A stretch of 64,000 nt of DNA, from the NCBI RefSeq assembly GCF_014650115.1, contig NZ_BMUI01000021.1:1-64000 (forward strand). The letters are read 5' to 3'. The notes under the pieces were generated by a model that had not been told where the DNA came from, ran no database searches, and was given only the letters and a program-made list of their open reading frames with translations. The DNA is from Streptomyces olivaceoviridis. GTDB taxonomy: Bacteria > Actinomycetota > Actinomycetes > Streptomycetales > Streptomycetaceae. The translations under genes and the position numbers were made by a program. Below are positions 26,952 to 34,926 of the stretch, piece by piece. The number at the start of each line of letters is the position of its first letter. Positions within the stretch are counted from its first letter, which is position 1.

Positions 26952-27785
26952 GTGAGCGAGAATCAGAACCTCCTCGCGGAGCAGCGCCGCGCCCTGATCG
27001 TGGACGAGGTCCGGCGCCGGGGCGGGGTACGGGTCAACGAACTGACCCGCAAGCTCGGTGTCTCGGACATGACCGTGCGCCGCGATCTGGACGCGCTCGC
27101 CCGCCAGGGTGTGCTGGAGAAGGTGCACGGCGGCGCGGTGCCGGTGGTCGAGGCGAGCACGCACGAGCCGGGGTTCGAGGCGAAGTCGGGGCTGGAGCTG
27201 ACCGCCAAGGAGGACATCGCGCGCGCCGCGGCCCGGCTGGTCAGCCCAGGGGCGGCGATCGCGCTGTCCGGCGGTACGACGACGTACGCGCTCGCGCAGC
27301 AGCTGCTGGAGGTGCCCGACCTGACCGTGGTGACGAACTCTGTGCGGGTCGCGGACGTCTTCCACTCGGCGCAGCGCACCTCGGGGCAGCGGCAGGGGGC
27401 GGCGACGGTGGTGCTGACCGGCGGGGTGCGCACCCCGTCGGACTCGCTGGTGGGGCCGGTGGCCGACCAGGCGATCGCCGCGCTCCACTTCGATCTGCTC
27501 TTCCTCGGGGTGCACGGCATATCGCTGGAGGCCGGCCTGTCCACGCCGAACCTCGCGGAGGCCGAGACCAACCGGCGGCTGGTGCATTCCGCGCGCCGGG
27601 TCGTGGTGGTCGCCGACCACACCAAGTGGGGTGTGGTGGGCCTGAGTTCGTTCGCCGCGCTGGAGCAGGTGGACACGCTGGTGACCGACGCCGGCCTGCC
27701 CGCCGAGGCGCGCGCGGAGATCTCCGAGCACCTGCGGGTGCTGGTGGCGGGCGAGCCCGGGGACGAGGACGGCACAGACATCTGA
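26952..27785 (+). CDS. DeoR-family transcriptional regulator
   Basis: A 277-residue regulator with an N-terminal DeoR winged helix-turn-helix (about 8-62, VNELTRKLGVSDMTVRRDLD) and a C-terminal DeoRC sugar-phosphate sensor domain (ALSGGTTTYALAQQLLEVPD, then GVHGISLEAGLSTPN). Such proteins usually repress sugar catabolism and are released by a phosphorylated sugar. GTG at 26952 follows GGAGCG. No sugar genes are adjacent, so its targets are elsewhere or the divergent membrane protein gene. Confidence 0.88.
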   Translation: MSENQNLLAEQRRALIVDEVRRRGGVRVNELTRKLGVSDMTVRRDLDALARQGVLEKVHGGAVPVVEASTHEPGFEAKSGLELTAKEDIARAAARLVSPGAAIALSGGTTTYALAQQLLEVPDLTVVTNSVRVADVFHSAQRTSGQRQGAATVVLTGGVRTPSDSLVGPVADQAIAALHFDLLFLGVHGISLEAGLSTPNLAEAETNRRLVHSARRVVVVADHTKWGVVGLSSFAALEQVDTLVTDAGLPAEARAEISEHLRVLVAGEPGDEDGTDI

Positions 27786-27867
27786 GAGTCCGTCAGCTAA
27801 GGTGACGATGCCCGGTTGACGATGTCTGTTCACCCGCCCGCGGGAGTGTCACGAGGGGGTTTCGTCC

Positions 27868-28341
27868 ATGGCTCGCCGTCTGCGCCCGGTGGATCCCGGC
27901 TTCATCGGGACCGCCCCCGTACGCCTGGTCTTCGCACGGAACATCTCCGCCTCGCCCGAGCGGGTCTTCCGCGCGCTCGCCGAGGACGTGCCCGGCTGGG
28001 CCGAGTGGTTCGCGGCGGTGACGCTCGCCCGGGCCACCGACGGCGGTTCCGGGCGGGAGATCCGGCTCCGGGGCGGGACGCGGTTCACGGAGACGGTGCT
28101 CCTCGCGAAGGCACCCGAGGTGTACGCCTACCGCATCGACAGCGCCAACGCGCCCGGGGCCCGTGCCCTGGCCGAGGAGTGGCGCCTCACACCTCGGGGC
28201 ACCGGCACGCGTGTGCAGTGGACCTTGGCCGCCGATGGAACGGCGCCGTTCCGGTTCTTCCTCACGCTGGCCCGGGCGGGCCTGGGGCGCGCCTTCCGCG
28301 ACGCGGTGACGTCCCTGGACGGGTACGTGTCCCGGCGGTGA
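27868..28341 (+). CDS. SRPBCC-family (polyketide cyclase/START-like) protein
   Basis: The 157-residue product is a single helix-grip SRPBCC domain. The N-terminal ISASPERVFRALAEDVPGWAEWF is the typical first strand-helix of this fold, and the C-terminal long helix (FLTLARAGLGRAFRDAVTSL) closes the hydrophobic pocket. These proteins bind lipids or aromatic ligands. It lies 82 bases after the DeoR gene on the same strand and its stop abuts the convergent hydratase gene directly. Confidence 0.85.
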   Translation: MARRLRPVDPGFIGTAPVRLVFARNISASPERVFRALAEDVPGWAEWFAAVTLARATDGGSGREIRLRGGTRFTETVLLAKAPEVYAYRIDSANAPGARALAEEWRLTPRGTGTRVQWTLAADGTAPFRFFLTLARAGLGRAFRDAVTSLDGYVSRR

Positions 28342-29130
28342 TCAGTCGCCGTGGGCGTGGTGCGCCTCGGACACGACCGCTGCCATCAGTTCCGCGTCCA
28401 GCGCCGAGACGTCGGCCAGGCGGGAGGCGGCGGACAGCGAGTTGAGCAGGGTCTTGGTGACGCGCAGTGCCGCCGGGGGGCGGCGGACGATGGGCTTGGC
28501 CCAGGCGTCGACGGCCGCGTCCAGTTCGTGAGCCGGCACGACCTTCTGCAGGATGGACAGGGAGTGGGCTTCCGCCGCGGTGAACGCCCGGCCGGTGAGC
28601 ACGAGTTCGCGGACGCGGGCGGCGCCGACCTCGTTGATGAGGCGGGGCAGCAGCCCGCCCCAGGCGGTGGGGAGTCCGAGGGCGAGTTCGGGCAGCCGGA
28701 AGGTCGCGTCCTCGGAGCCGACCCGCAGGTCGCAGGCGAGTGCCAGGGCCATGCCCGCCCCGATGGCCTTGCCGTGGACGCGGGCGATGGTGACGGCCGG
28801 GTTCCCGGTGAGGGCGTCGCAGACGCGGCGCGCCTTGGTCCCCGACACGCGGATGCCGCTGCCGGTGGGGTCGGCGGCGACGTGCCGGGCGAACTCGCCG
28901 CGGTCCCCGCCGAGGCTGAAGTCGTCGCCGCTCCCGGTGAGGACGAGTACGCGGACCGCCGGGTCCTGGTCCTGGAGAACGGCCAGGAGGTCGTCCAGCA
29001 GGGCGTCGGTGACGGTGTTGCCGTGCTCGGGGGTGGTCAGCTCGATGGTGAGGACCGGGCCCTCCCGGTGGGTCCGCAGGGTCTGCCGTACGGAGCCGGG
29101 CGGGAGGGCCGTGAGGGGGAGGGCGGTCAT
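28342..29130 (-). CDS. Enoyl-CoA hydratase/isomerase family protein
   Basis: The 262-residue crotonase-fold protein has the oxyanion-hole segments DDFSLGGDRGEF and GKAIGAGMALALACDLRV, followed by FRLPELALGLPTAWGG. The catalytic glutamates of classical hydratases are not both obvious, so the reaction (hydration, isomerisation or another CoA-thioester reaction) is open. It is the last gene in the direction of the P450/conservon set, 79 bases after the canonical P450 gene, and may act on the same substrate. Confidence 0.82.
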   Translation of the reverse strand: MTALPLTALPPGSVRQTLRTHREGPVLTIELTTPEHGNTVTDALLDDLLAVLQDQDPAVRVLVLTGSGDDFSLGGDRGEFARHVAADPTGSGIRVSGTKARRVCDALTGNPAVTIARVHGKAIGAGMALALACDLRVGSEDATFRLPELALGLPTAWGGLLPRLINEVGAARVRELVLTGRAFTAAEAHSLSILQKVVPAHELDAAVDAWAKPIVRRPPAALRVTKTLLNSLSAASRLADVSALDAELMAAVVSEAHHAHGD

Positions 29131-29209
29131 GTCGTCGCTTTCGGGGGAGTCGTGTCGTCGGTGTCGGGCAGGTCGTCTCGTCAGGTGCGCAAAGGCCGCC
29201 TCCAGCAGG

Positions 29210-30472
29210 TCACGCCGTCACCGTGAGGGAGGTGACGCGTCGGAAGACCATCCGGCTCGCGTACGTCGGGCCCGCGGTCGGCCGCAGGGTGGGGAATCGT
29301 TCCAGCAGCTCGCCGAGCAGTAGGCGGGCCTCCAGTCGGGCCAGGGCCATGCCGAGGCAGTAGTGGGCCCCGCCGCCGAAGGTGAGGTGGGCGCCCTTGC
29401 GGCGGATGTCGAACACGTGCGGGTTGTCGTTGCGGCGCGGGTCGTGGTTGGCGGCGCCGTAGAGGACGTGGACGGCGGTGTCCTTGGCGACGGGGACGCC
29501 GGCGAGGACGGTGTCGTCGGCGGCGTACCGGGTGTTGAGGTGGATGGGCGGGTCGTAGCGGAGCACCTCGTCGATCGCGTCGTCGAGGTGCTCGGGGTGC
29601 CGGCGCAGCCAGTCGGCCCGGTCAGGGTCCCGGGTGAGGAACCACACGGCGTTGGTCAGCAGCGTGGCGGTGGTCTCCAGGGACGCGATGGTGATGAACA
29701 TCGTCAGGTCGTAGAGCGTCTGGTCCGCCGCCGCGCGGTCCTCGGGGTACTGGGCGTCCCAGTAGCGGATCCAGCCGGAGAGGACATCGTTGCCAAGGTG
29801 GTGGCGCCGGTGGGCGATCAGGCGGGTGAAGAAGTCCCTCATCTCCAGGGTGGCCTGGGCGGAGACGGCCAGTTCGCTCTTGGTGGGCAGGAGTTCCTGG
29901 GCGTGGACCTGGCGGTGGGTGAAGTCCAGGATCCGCGGGTAGTCCTCGGCCGGGATGGCGAGCCACTGGCCGACGGTGTGGATCGGGAGCCGGTCGCCGA
30001 CCGTGTCGACGAAGTCGGCCTCGCCGTGGGTGCGCAGCTGTGCGGCGAGGCGGTCCAGGAGGCGGGTGACGTGGCCGGCGATCCGGGGCCGCATGGTCTC
30101 CAGGGTGCCGCGGTCGAAGAGGTTGCCCAGAGCGCGCCGCTGGAAGGTGTGCACGGGCGGGTTGAGGCGGGAGAGGGTCCGTGTCATCTCCCGCGTCGCC
30201 GGCTCCCGCCAGCGCGTCGGGTCGGGCCGGCGCTCCTGCCAGTCGAAGTCGGGGACGAGCCAGTTCCTGCCGCGCAGGACCTGGCTGCACGCCTCGAATC
30301 CGGTCACGAAGTACCCGCCCCAGGGCGCGGGCACCACATCGCCCAGGGCGCGCAGTTCTTCCCAGACGGGGCGGGGGTCGGCCAAACCCTCGCCGGACCT
30401 CAGGCGGCGAAGGAGGGGGATGACGACTCGGCGGTCGGGGGTGGTACCGCGTATGACGCCAACGGCGGTCAC
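29210..30472 (-). CDS. Cytochrome P450
   Basis: A 420-residue soluble class I P450. The K-helix EXXR is present as EVLR (DEVLRYDPP). The haem loop is FGGGAHYCLG with the ligand cysteine at about C372. The I-helix reads IASLETT, with serine where Gly is usual. GTG at 30472 has a good GAGGAG ribosome binding site. It follows the CYP157-like gene of the conservon by about 100 bases in the same direction. In several Streptomyces conservons a second P450 follows the CYP157 member, but this sequence is not obviously CYP154. Redox partners are not encoded here. Confidence 0.9.
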   Translation of the reverse strand: MTAVGVIRGTTPDRRVVIPLLRRLRSGEGLADPRPVWEELRALGDVVPAPWGGYFVTGFEACSQVLRGRNWLVPDFDWQERRPDPTRWREPATREMTRTLSRLNPPVHTFQRRALGNLFDRGTLETMRPRIAGHVTRLLDRLAAQLRTHGEADFVDTVGDRLPIHTVGQWLAIPAEDYPRILDFTHRQVHAQELLPTKSELAVSAQATLEMRDFFTRLIAHRRHHLGNDVLSGWIRYWDAQYPEDRAAADQTLYDLTMFITIASLETTATLLTNAVWFLTRDPDRADWLRRHPEHLDDAIDEVLRYDPPIHLNTRYAADDTVLAGVPVAKDTAVHVLYGAANHDPRRNDNPHVFDIRRKGAHLTFGGGAHYCLGMALARLEARLLLGELLERFPTLRPTAGPTYASRMVFRRVTSLTVTA

Positions 30473-30575
30473 GCAAAGCTCCTCTGTGCTGGGCGCTACC
30501 GTTACCGCCGGAACCTACCCTTCCCCTCTCCTTCGTCATGCGCCTGACAGTGTTGCTCCTGTCACATGCCGTACA

Positions 30576-31934
30576 TCACACGCGGAAAATGTCCAGGAAA
30601 CTGCTCCAGAATCCCTTCTTCCTGGTCGGCTCCTGTCGGCCGACGGAGGCGGCGGAGGCCGGAACCGAGGGCAGCGGCTGCTCCGCCGCGGCGGGGCCGG
30701 TGCGGTTCTGGAGGGCGGAGACCATACGGGTGGCCGGGGTCGGGCTGAAGGTCACGGGCAGCGCGACCAGGGCCCGGTGGAACGGCCCCGGGCGCCATGT
30801 CAGCTCCTTCTCGGGAACGGCCAGCGTGAGGTCGGGCAGGGCGTTGAGGATCTTCTCGATCGCGGTGACGGCGATGACCTGCGCCGGGTCCTTGGCCGGG
30901 CACGCGTGCGGACCGGCTCCCCAGGCCAGGTGGGCGCCCTTGCTGTGCTTCCGGCGGGCCTCGGCAAGCGCCGGATCGCTGTTGGCCGCGGCGAAGCTGA
31001 TGACGACCGGGGTGTTGGCCTCGGCCACCACTCCCCCGAGGTCCACGTCCTGCACCGGGAAGTGGGTGGCGTAGTTGGCGATGGGCGTCTCGTTCCACAG
31101 CACGTCGTCGATCGCCTCCTCGACCAGCAGCCCGGAGTCGCGCCCGCTGGTGTCGGGCGACAGCAGCAGGAGCAGCGCGTTGCCGATGAGGTTGCGCTCG
31201 GGTTCCACGCCGGCGCCCATCAGCATGACGAGCTGGTCCTTGAGTTCCTCGTCGGTGAGCCCGGCGGGGTGCTGGATCAGCCAGGAGGTGACGTCGTCGC
31301 CGGGCCGGCGGCGCTTGAGGGCGATCAGCTCCATGAGGCAGGCGGTGAGTTCCTCGTTGGCACGCAGGGCGTCCTTGCCGTCGAAGATCGCCGACATGGC
31401 GCTGGTGAGGGTGTCACCGATGTCCGCCGGGCAGCCGAAGAGCTTGTTGAACAGCAGCAGCGGCAGCAGCTTGGCGTAGTCGTTGAGGAGGTCGGCCCGG
31501 CCTCGCTCGCTGAACTGGTCGATGAGGTAGTCGGCGATGGGCTCGACGTCACGGCGGATGCGGGTGACGTTGAGCCGGGCCAGGCTGTCCGTGACGGCCT
31601 TGCGCAGCCGCAGGTGCACGGCGCCGTCGGTGAACAGGCAGTTGGGCCGGTACGCCATCATCGGCAGCACCGGGCTGTCCAACCCGATAGCCCCTTCGTT
31701 GAGGGCCTTCCACCGGCGGGCGTCCCGGGCGAAGAGCGTGGAGTTCTGCAACACGCGTAGCGCCATCTCGTGGCCGACGACCAGGGTCGCGTCGACGCCG
31801 GGGGCGAGTTCGACCGGTCCGGCCGGACCGTGGGCGCGCAGCCGGTCGTAGACCTGGTGCGGGTCGGCGGCGAACGCGGCGTCGTGCATGGGGCATCTTG
31901 CGCCGGCGGGGGCGGGGGCTGACTGGCGGTCCAT
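30576..31934 (-). CDS. cvnE: CYP157-like cytochrome P450 lacking the EXXR motif
   Basis: A 452-residue P450 of the type found at the end of Streptomyces conservons. The haem loop is WGAGPHACPA (ligand at about C345), with Trp replacing the usual Phe and Pro replacing Gly after it. Where the K-helix should read EXXR, the sequence is D-D-V-L-W (about 276-280), so both the Glu and the Arg are lost. The I-helix AGVEPERN also lacks the usual Thr pair. The C-terminal 60 residues after ALVALPVTF form a non-P450 tail ending in a basic amphipathic stretch (RKKGFWSSFLDIF). CYP157 enzymes are known for loss of EXXR. A redox-inactive or signalling role in the conservon is possible. Confidence 0.88.
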   Translation of the reverse strand: MDRQSAPAPAGARCPMHDAAFAADPHQVYDRLRAHGPAGPVELAPGVDATLVVGHEMALRVLQNSTLFARDARRWKALNEGAIGLDSPVLPMMAYRPNCLFTDGAVHLRLRKAVTDSLARLNVTRIRRDVEPIADYLIDQFSERGRADLLNDYAKLLPLLLFNKLFGCPADIGDTLTSAMSAIFDGKDALRANEELTACLMELIALKRRRPGDDVTSWLIQHPAGLTDEELKDQLVMLMGAGVEPERNLIGNALLLLLSPDTSGRDSGLLVEEAIDDVLWNETPIANYATHFPVQDVDLGGVVAEANTPVVISFAAANSDPALAEARRKHSKGAHLAWGAGPHACPAKDPAQVIAVTAIEKILNALPDLTLAVPEKELTWRPGPFHRALVALPVTFSPTPATRMVSALQNRTGPAAAEQPLPSVPASAASVGRQEPTRKKGFWSSFLDIFRV

Positions 31935-31939
31935 GAAGT

Positions 31940-32130
31940 TCCTTCTGCTGGCTCCGGGCCGAGGCTCCGGGCGGATGGTTCCGGGCCGGGGCCGGGGCCG
32001 GGGGGCGGCCCGGGCCCGGCGCCGGGGGATGGTGCCGGGCCGGGGTCCCGGCAGAGGGTCCGGGCCCGGGGCCCGGGGCCCGGGCGGAGGTCCGGGCCGG
32101 GGGTCGGGGGGATGGGCGGATCAGACGACT
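31940..32130. repeat. GC-rich low-complexity spacer in the conservon
   Basis: The gap between the GTPase and CYP157-like genes is made almost wholly of G and C, with many overlapping copies of short words such as ccgggccggg. It has no open frame of its own that I would support. It may fold into strong RNA structure and attenuate transcription into the P450 gene, or may simply be slippage-prone sequence. Confidence 0.5.
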
Positions 32131-32143
32131 GCGGACGGGCGGG

Positions 32144-32746
32144 TCAGGCGGCTCGGGCGAGCAGGTGACGCACGAGCGCGATCAGCGCGTGGGCGGAGGA
32201 CTGCCGGTCACGGGCGTCGCAGTAGACGACGGGGGTGTCCGGGAGCAGGTCGAGGGCCTCGCGCACCTCCGCCTCCTCGTACACCGTGCCCGCCTTGAAG
32301 CTGTTGACCGCGATGGCGTACTCCAGGCCGTACCGCTCGACGAGGTCGATGACGGGGAACGTCTCCTCCAGCCGGGCGGGGTCGACCAGGAGCAGCGCCC
32401 CCAGCGCGCCGCGGGCCATGTCCTCCCACAGCTGCATGAAGCGCTGCTGTCCGGGGGTGCCGAACAGGTACAGCACGAGGTCGTCGCTGAGCGTGAGCCG
32501 GCCGAAGTCCAGCGCCACGGTGGTGGTGGTCTTGTCGGTCACGCCCCTGAGGTCGTCCACGTGGAGCGACGCCTGCGTCATCTTCTCCTCGGTGCGCAGC
32601 GGGGTGATCTCCGACAGGGAGCCGATGAAGGTCGTCTTGCCCACGGCGAAATGCCCGACGACCAGGATCTTGGCAGCGTTGGTCACCGCGCTGGAGACAT
32701 AGATGGAGCCGGGGGCCGTCTCAGCCGATGAGAGATTGGAGTCCAT
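32144..32746 (-). CDS. cvnD: Conservon GTPase CvnD (MglA-like)
   Basis: A 200-residue small GTPase. The P-loop is GHFAVGKTT at residues about 31-39, the G3 motif is FGTPGQQ, and a degenerate G4 is read as AVNSFK. It lacks lipidation signals. Conservon D proteins form a membrane-associated complex with CvnA, CvnB and CvnC analogous to eukaryotic G-protein systems. The gene overlaps cvnC by 26 bases, consistent with an operon. A low-complexity spacer separates it from the P450 gene. Confidence 0.9.
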   Translation of the reverse strand: MDSNLSSAETAPGSIYVSSAVTNAAKILVVGHFAVGKTTFIGSLSEITPLRTEEKMTQASLHVDDLRGVTDKTTTTVALDFGRLTLSDDLVLYLFGTPGQQRFMQLWEDMARGALGALLLVDPARLEETFPVIDLVERYGLEYAIAVNSFKAGTVYEEAEVREALDLLPDTPVVYCDARDRQSSAHALIALVRHLLARAA

Positions 32747-33095
32747 TCAGAACCTTTTCCAGGGTCGCTCTGTCAACGTTCTGAGCCCGGGGCGGCTCGG
32801 CTCGGCGCAGGAGGTGTCCCTGCTCGAATAAATCGGTCAGCAGCAACCGGGCCACTCCCACCGGCAGTCCCAGGTGTCCGGCCACTTCGGCGACCGACAG
32901 GTAGCCGCCCGCGCACAGCTTCCAGATCGCCATCACCTCGGGACCGGCTCCCAGCGGGGGTGTCCGGTCGGGAGCCAGGATGACCAGGGTGTGCAGCGCC
33001 AGGTCGTCCGAGTCCGGCAGCGTCCGGCCGCCGGTGATGACGTAGGAACGGACGAAGTCGCTGGTGACGGCGGCTTCCTCGCCGGGATTCGTCAT
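32721..33095 (-). CDS. cvnC: Conservon DUF742 protein CvnC
   Basis: The 124-residue protein is a DUF742 winged-helix-like domain (VRSYVITGGRTLPDSDDLAL, then IWKLCAGGYLSVAEVAGHLG), always found between the roadblock and GTPase genes of conservons. Its start overlaps the cvnB stop as ATGA, and its end overlaps cvnD. It probably helps assemble or regulate the GTPase complex. Confidence 0.9.
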   Translation of the reverse strand: MTNPGEEAAVTSDFVRSYVITGGRTLPDSDDLALHTLVILAPDRTPPLGAGPEVMAIWKLCAGGYLSVAEVAGHLGLPVGVARLLLTDLFEQGHLLRRAEPPRAQNVDRATLEKVLNGLQSLIG

Positions 33096-33493
33096 GCGCC
33101 GGCACCGTTGTCGGAGCGGGGGGCCACACTCATCGCCTTGCTCAGCGCCGTGACCGTCTTCTGCATGCGGAAGGACATGGCCTCCATGTCGACGTCCAGC
33201 GCGGCGGAGACGGCGAGGTAGGAGCCCTGGCCGGCGGCGATCAGGAAGATCCAGCCGCCGTCGTACTCCAGCAGCGTCTGCTTCCAGATCCCGTGTCCCG
33301 CTCCCACGAACCCCGCGACGGCCCGGCTCAGCGACTGCATGGAGCTCATCGCGGCGGCGTTCGTCTCGGCGTCGTCCCGCCCGATGTCGTCCGAGCGCTG
33401 CAACAGCAGGCCGTCGCCCGAGACGAGGATCGCGTGCCGGGCTCCGCGTACCTCAAGCACGTCGTTGAGCACCCAGGACAGGTCGATGTTCAC
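33092..33493 (-). CDS. cvnB: Conservon roadblock/LC7 protein CvnB
   Basis: The 133-residue roadblock/LC7-domain protein (LSWVLNDVLEVRGARHAILV, then AVAGFVGAGHGIWKQTLLEY) is the likely GTPase-activating or nucleotide-modulating partner of CvnD. GTG start at 33493 overlaps the cvnA stop by four bases. Composition and length match the family. Confidence 0.9.
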   Translation of the reverse strand: MNIDLSWVLNDVLEVRGARHAILVSGDGLLLQRSDDIGRDDAETNAAAMSSMQSLSRAVAGFVGAGHGIWKQTLLEYDGGWIFLIAAGQGSYLAVSAALDVDMEAMSFRMQKTVTALSKAMSVAPRSDNGAGA

Positions 33494-34695
33494 TTGGTGT
33501 CAGGTCCTTCCGTGGTGTTCGTGGTGCGCCCAAGCTGTGTTCCGCGCGCGAACGCCCCGAGCCGTGACGCCGTCACCTCGCTGGCAGGCTCGGGCGTGCC
33601 CTCCTGACCGGCGGTTTCGTCGAGTGCCGGGACCACCGTGACGGGGCCGCTCCGTCGTCGGCGTTTGGGCAGACCTCCCGAAGTCGTCCCCACCACGTGG
33701 GTGGGGCCCACCACCGGGACCGGCGCGAGCCGCTGGGGGGCCGCCTCCGGGGCCGTGGTGTCCTGGGCGTCGGCCGCGGGGGCGGGCACGTCGGCCGCGA
33801 GGAGACTTTCGGGCACACGAATCACTGCACGCACTCCGCCGTAGGGGGACACGGAACCGACGGAGACGGCGAAGCCGTAGCGGGCGGCGAGCATGCCGCA
33901 CACGGCGAAGCCGAACCGCGGCGGATCGCCGAGACCGGTGATGTCGACCGGGCCGTCGACCGACAGCAGGGCCGCCGCCCGGTCCTTGGTCTCCTGGTCC
34001 ATGCCGAGTCCGGCGTCGTCGACGATGAACACCACACCGGTCGGCACGGCCTGGATGTTGACCTCGACCGGGGTTCCGGGCGCGCTGTAGTTCGTCGCGT
34101 TGTCCAGCAGCTCGGCCAGCACGACGGCCACCGGCTCGACCGCCTTGCCGACGAGGGAGACGTTCACCTGCGAGTGGACGCTGACCCGGCTGAAGTCCCT
34201 GATCCGGCCCTGGGCGCTGCGCGCGACGTCGTAGACCGTGGCGACACTCTCCCGCCGGCCCAGCCAGCCGCCGCACAGCACGGAGATGCCCTTGGCACGG
34301 CGGCCGAACTGGCTGCCGGTGTGGTCGACCGTCATCAGGTCGGCCAGGATCTCGGTGGTGTCGCCGTACTTCTTCAACAGGCTGTCGAGGAGTACCTGCT
34401 GCTCCTCGGCGAGCGACTGGAGCGTTCCCATCGCGGACTTGAGCACCGCTTTGGTCCCCGCCTCCGCGTCCGCCCGGACGTCCGCGAGGGCGTGCTGGTG
34501 CTGGGTGGTCAGCGTGGCGATGTGCGCGTGGAGCTCTCCGACATCGCCGCGGGCCTCACCGAGTCCTGCCTCCAGATCCTTCTTCGTTCTTCGGAGAGCC
34601 ATATTGGTTCTCCGGGCCCGCATCACTGCGACGACCGCAGCGATGAGCACCACCAGCAAGATCCACAACAGTGGATCCCGAGTCAATGACGTCAT
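33490..34695 (-). CDS. cvnA: Conservon sensor-kinase-like protein CvnA
   Basis: A membrane protein of about 401 residues. A single N-terminal helix (LLWILLVVLIAAVVAVMRA) is followed by a coiled-coil region, a DHp-like segment without the canonical H-box, and a GHKL ATPase domain (ELLDNATNYSAPGTPVEVNI, then VDDAGLGMDQ). A Pro/Ala-rich tail ends the protein. It anchors the conservon complex and may bind ATP but probably does not signal as a standard histidine kinase. ATG at 34695 has a GAAGAGAG ribosome binding site; an in-frame ATG seven codons upstream (34716) does not. Confidence 0.88.
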   Translation of the reverse strand: MTSLTRDPLLWILLVVLIAAVVAVMRARRTNMALRRTKKDLEAGLGEARGDVGELHAHIATLTTQHQHALADVRADAEAGTKAVLKSAMGTLQSLAEEQQVLLDSLLKKYGDTTEILADLMTVDHTGSQFGRRAKGISVLCGGWLGRRESVATVYDVARSAQGRIRDFSRVSVHSQVNVSLVGKAVEPVAVVLAELLDNATNYSAPGTPVEVNIQAVPTGVVFIVDDAGLGMDQETKDRAAALLSVDGPVDITGLGDPPRFGFAVCGMLAARYGFAVSVGSVSPYGGVRAVIRVPESLLAADVPAPAADAQDTTAPEAAPQRLAPVPVVGPTHVVGTTSGGLPKRRRRSGPVTVVPALDETAGQEGTPEPASEVTASRLGAFARGTQLGRTTNTTEGPDTK

Positions 34696-34926
34696 GAGAC
34701 TCTCTTCAAGTCGCATCGCGCCGGGAACGTGAACAGCGCGACGGTGCCTTCGAGACTGTCCCCCAGACGCGTTTATGACACGCCGTCAGTCCGCTGAAAA
34801 GTGGGATGATCTTATCAGCCGCTTAGGCGCAACCGGCTTGCCGAGGGCCTTAATTGAGACGTCACCAAACCCACACAACCCCGCAACCCGCCTGTCGTGC
34901 GCGACCTGCCCGCGGAGGGGGGCGAC

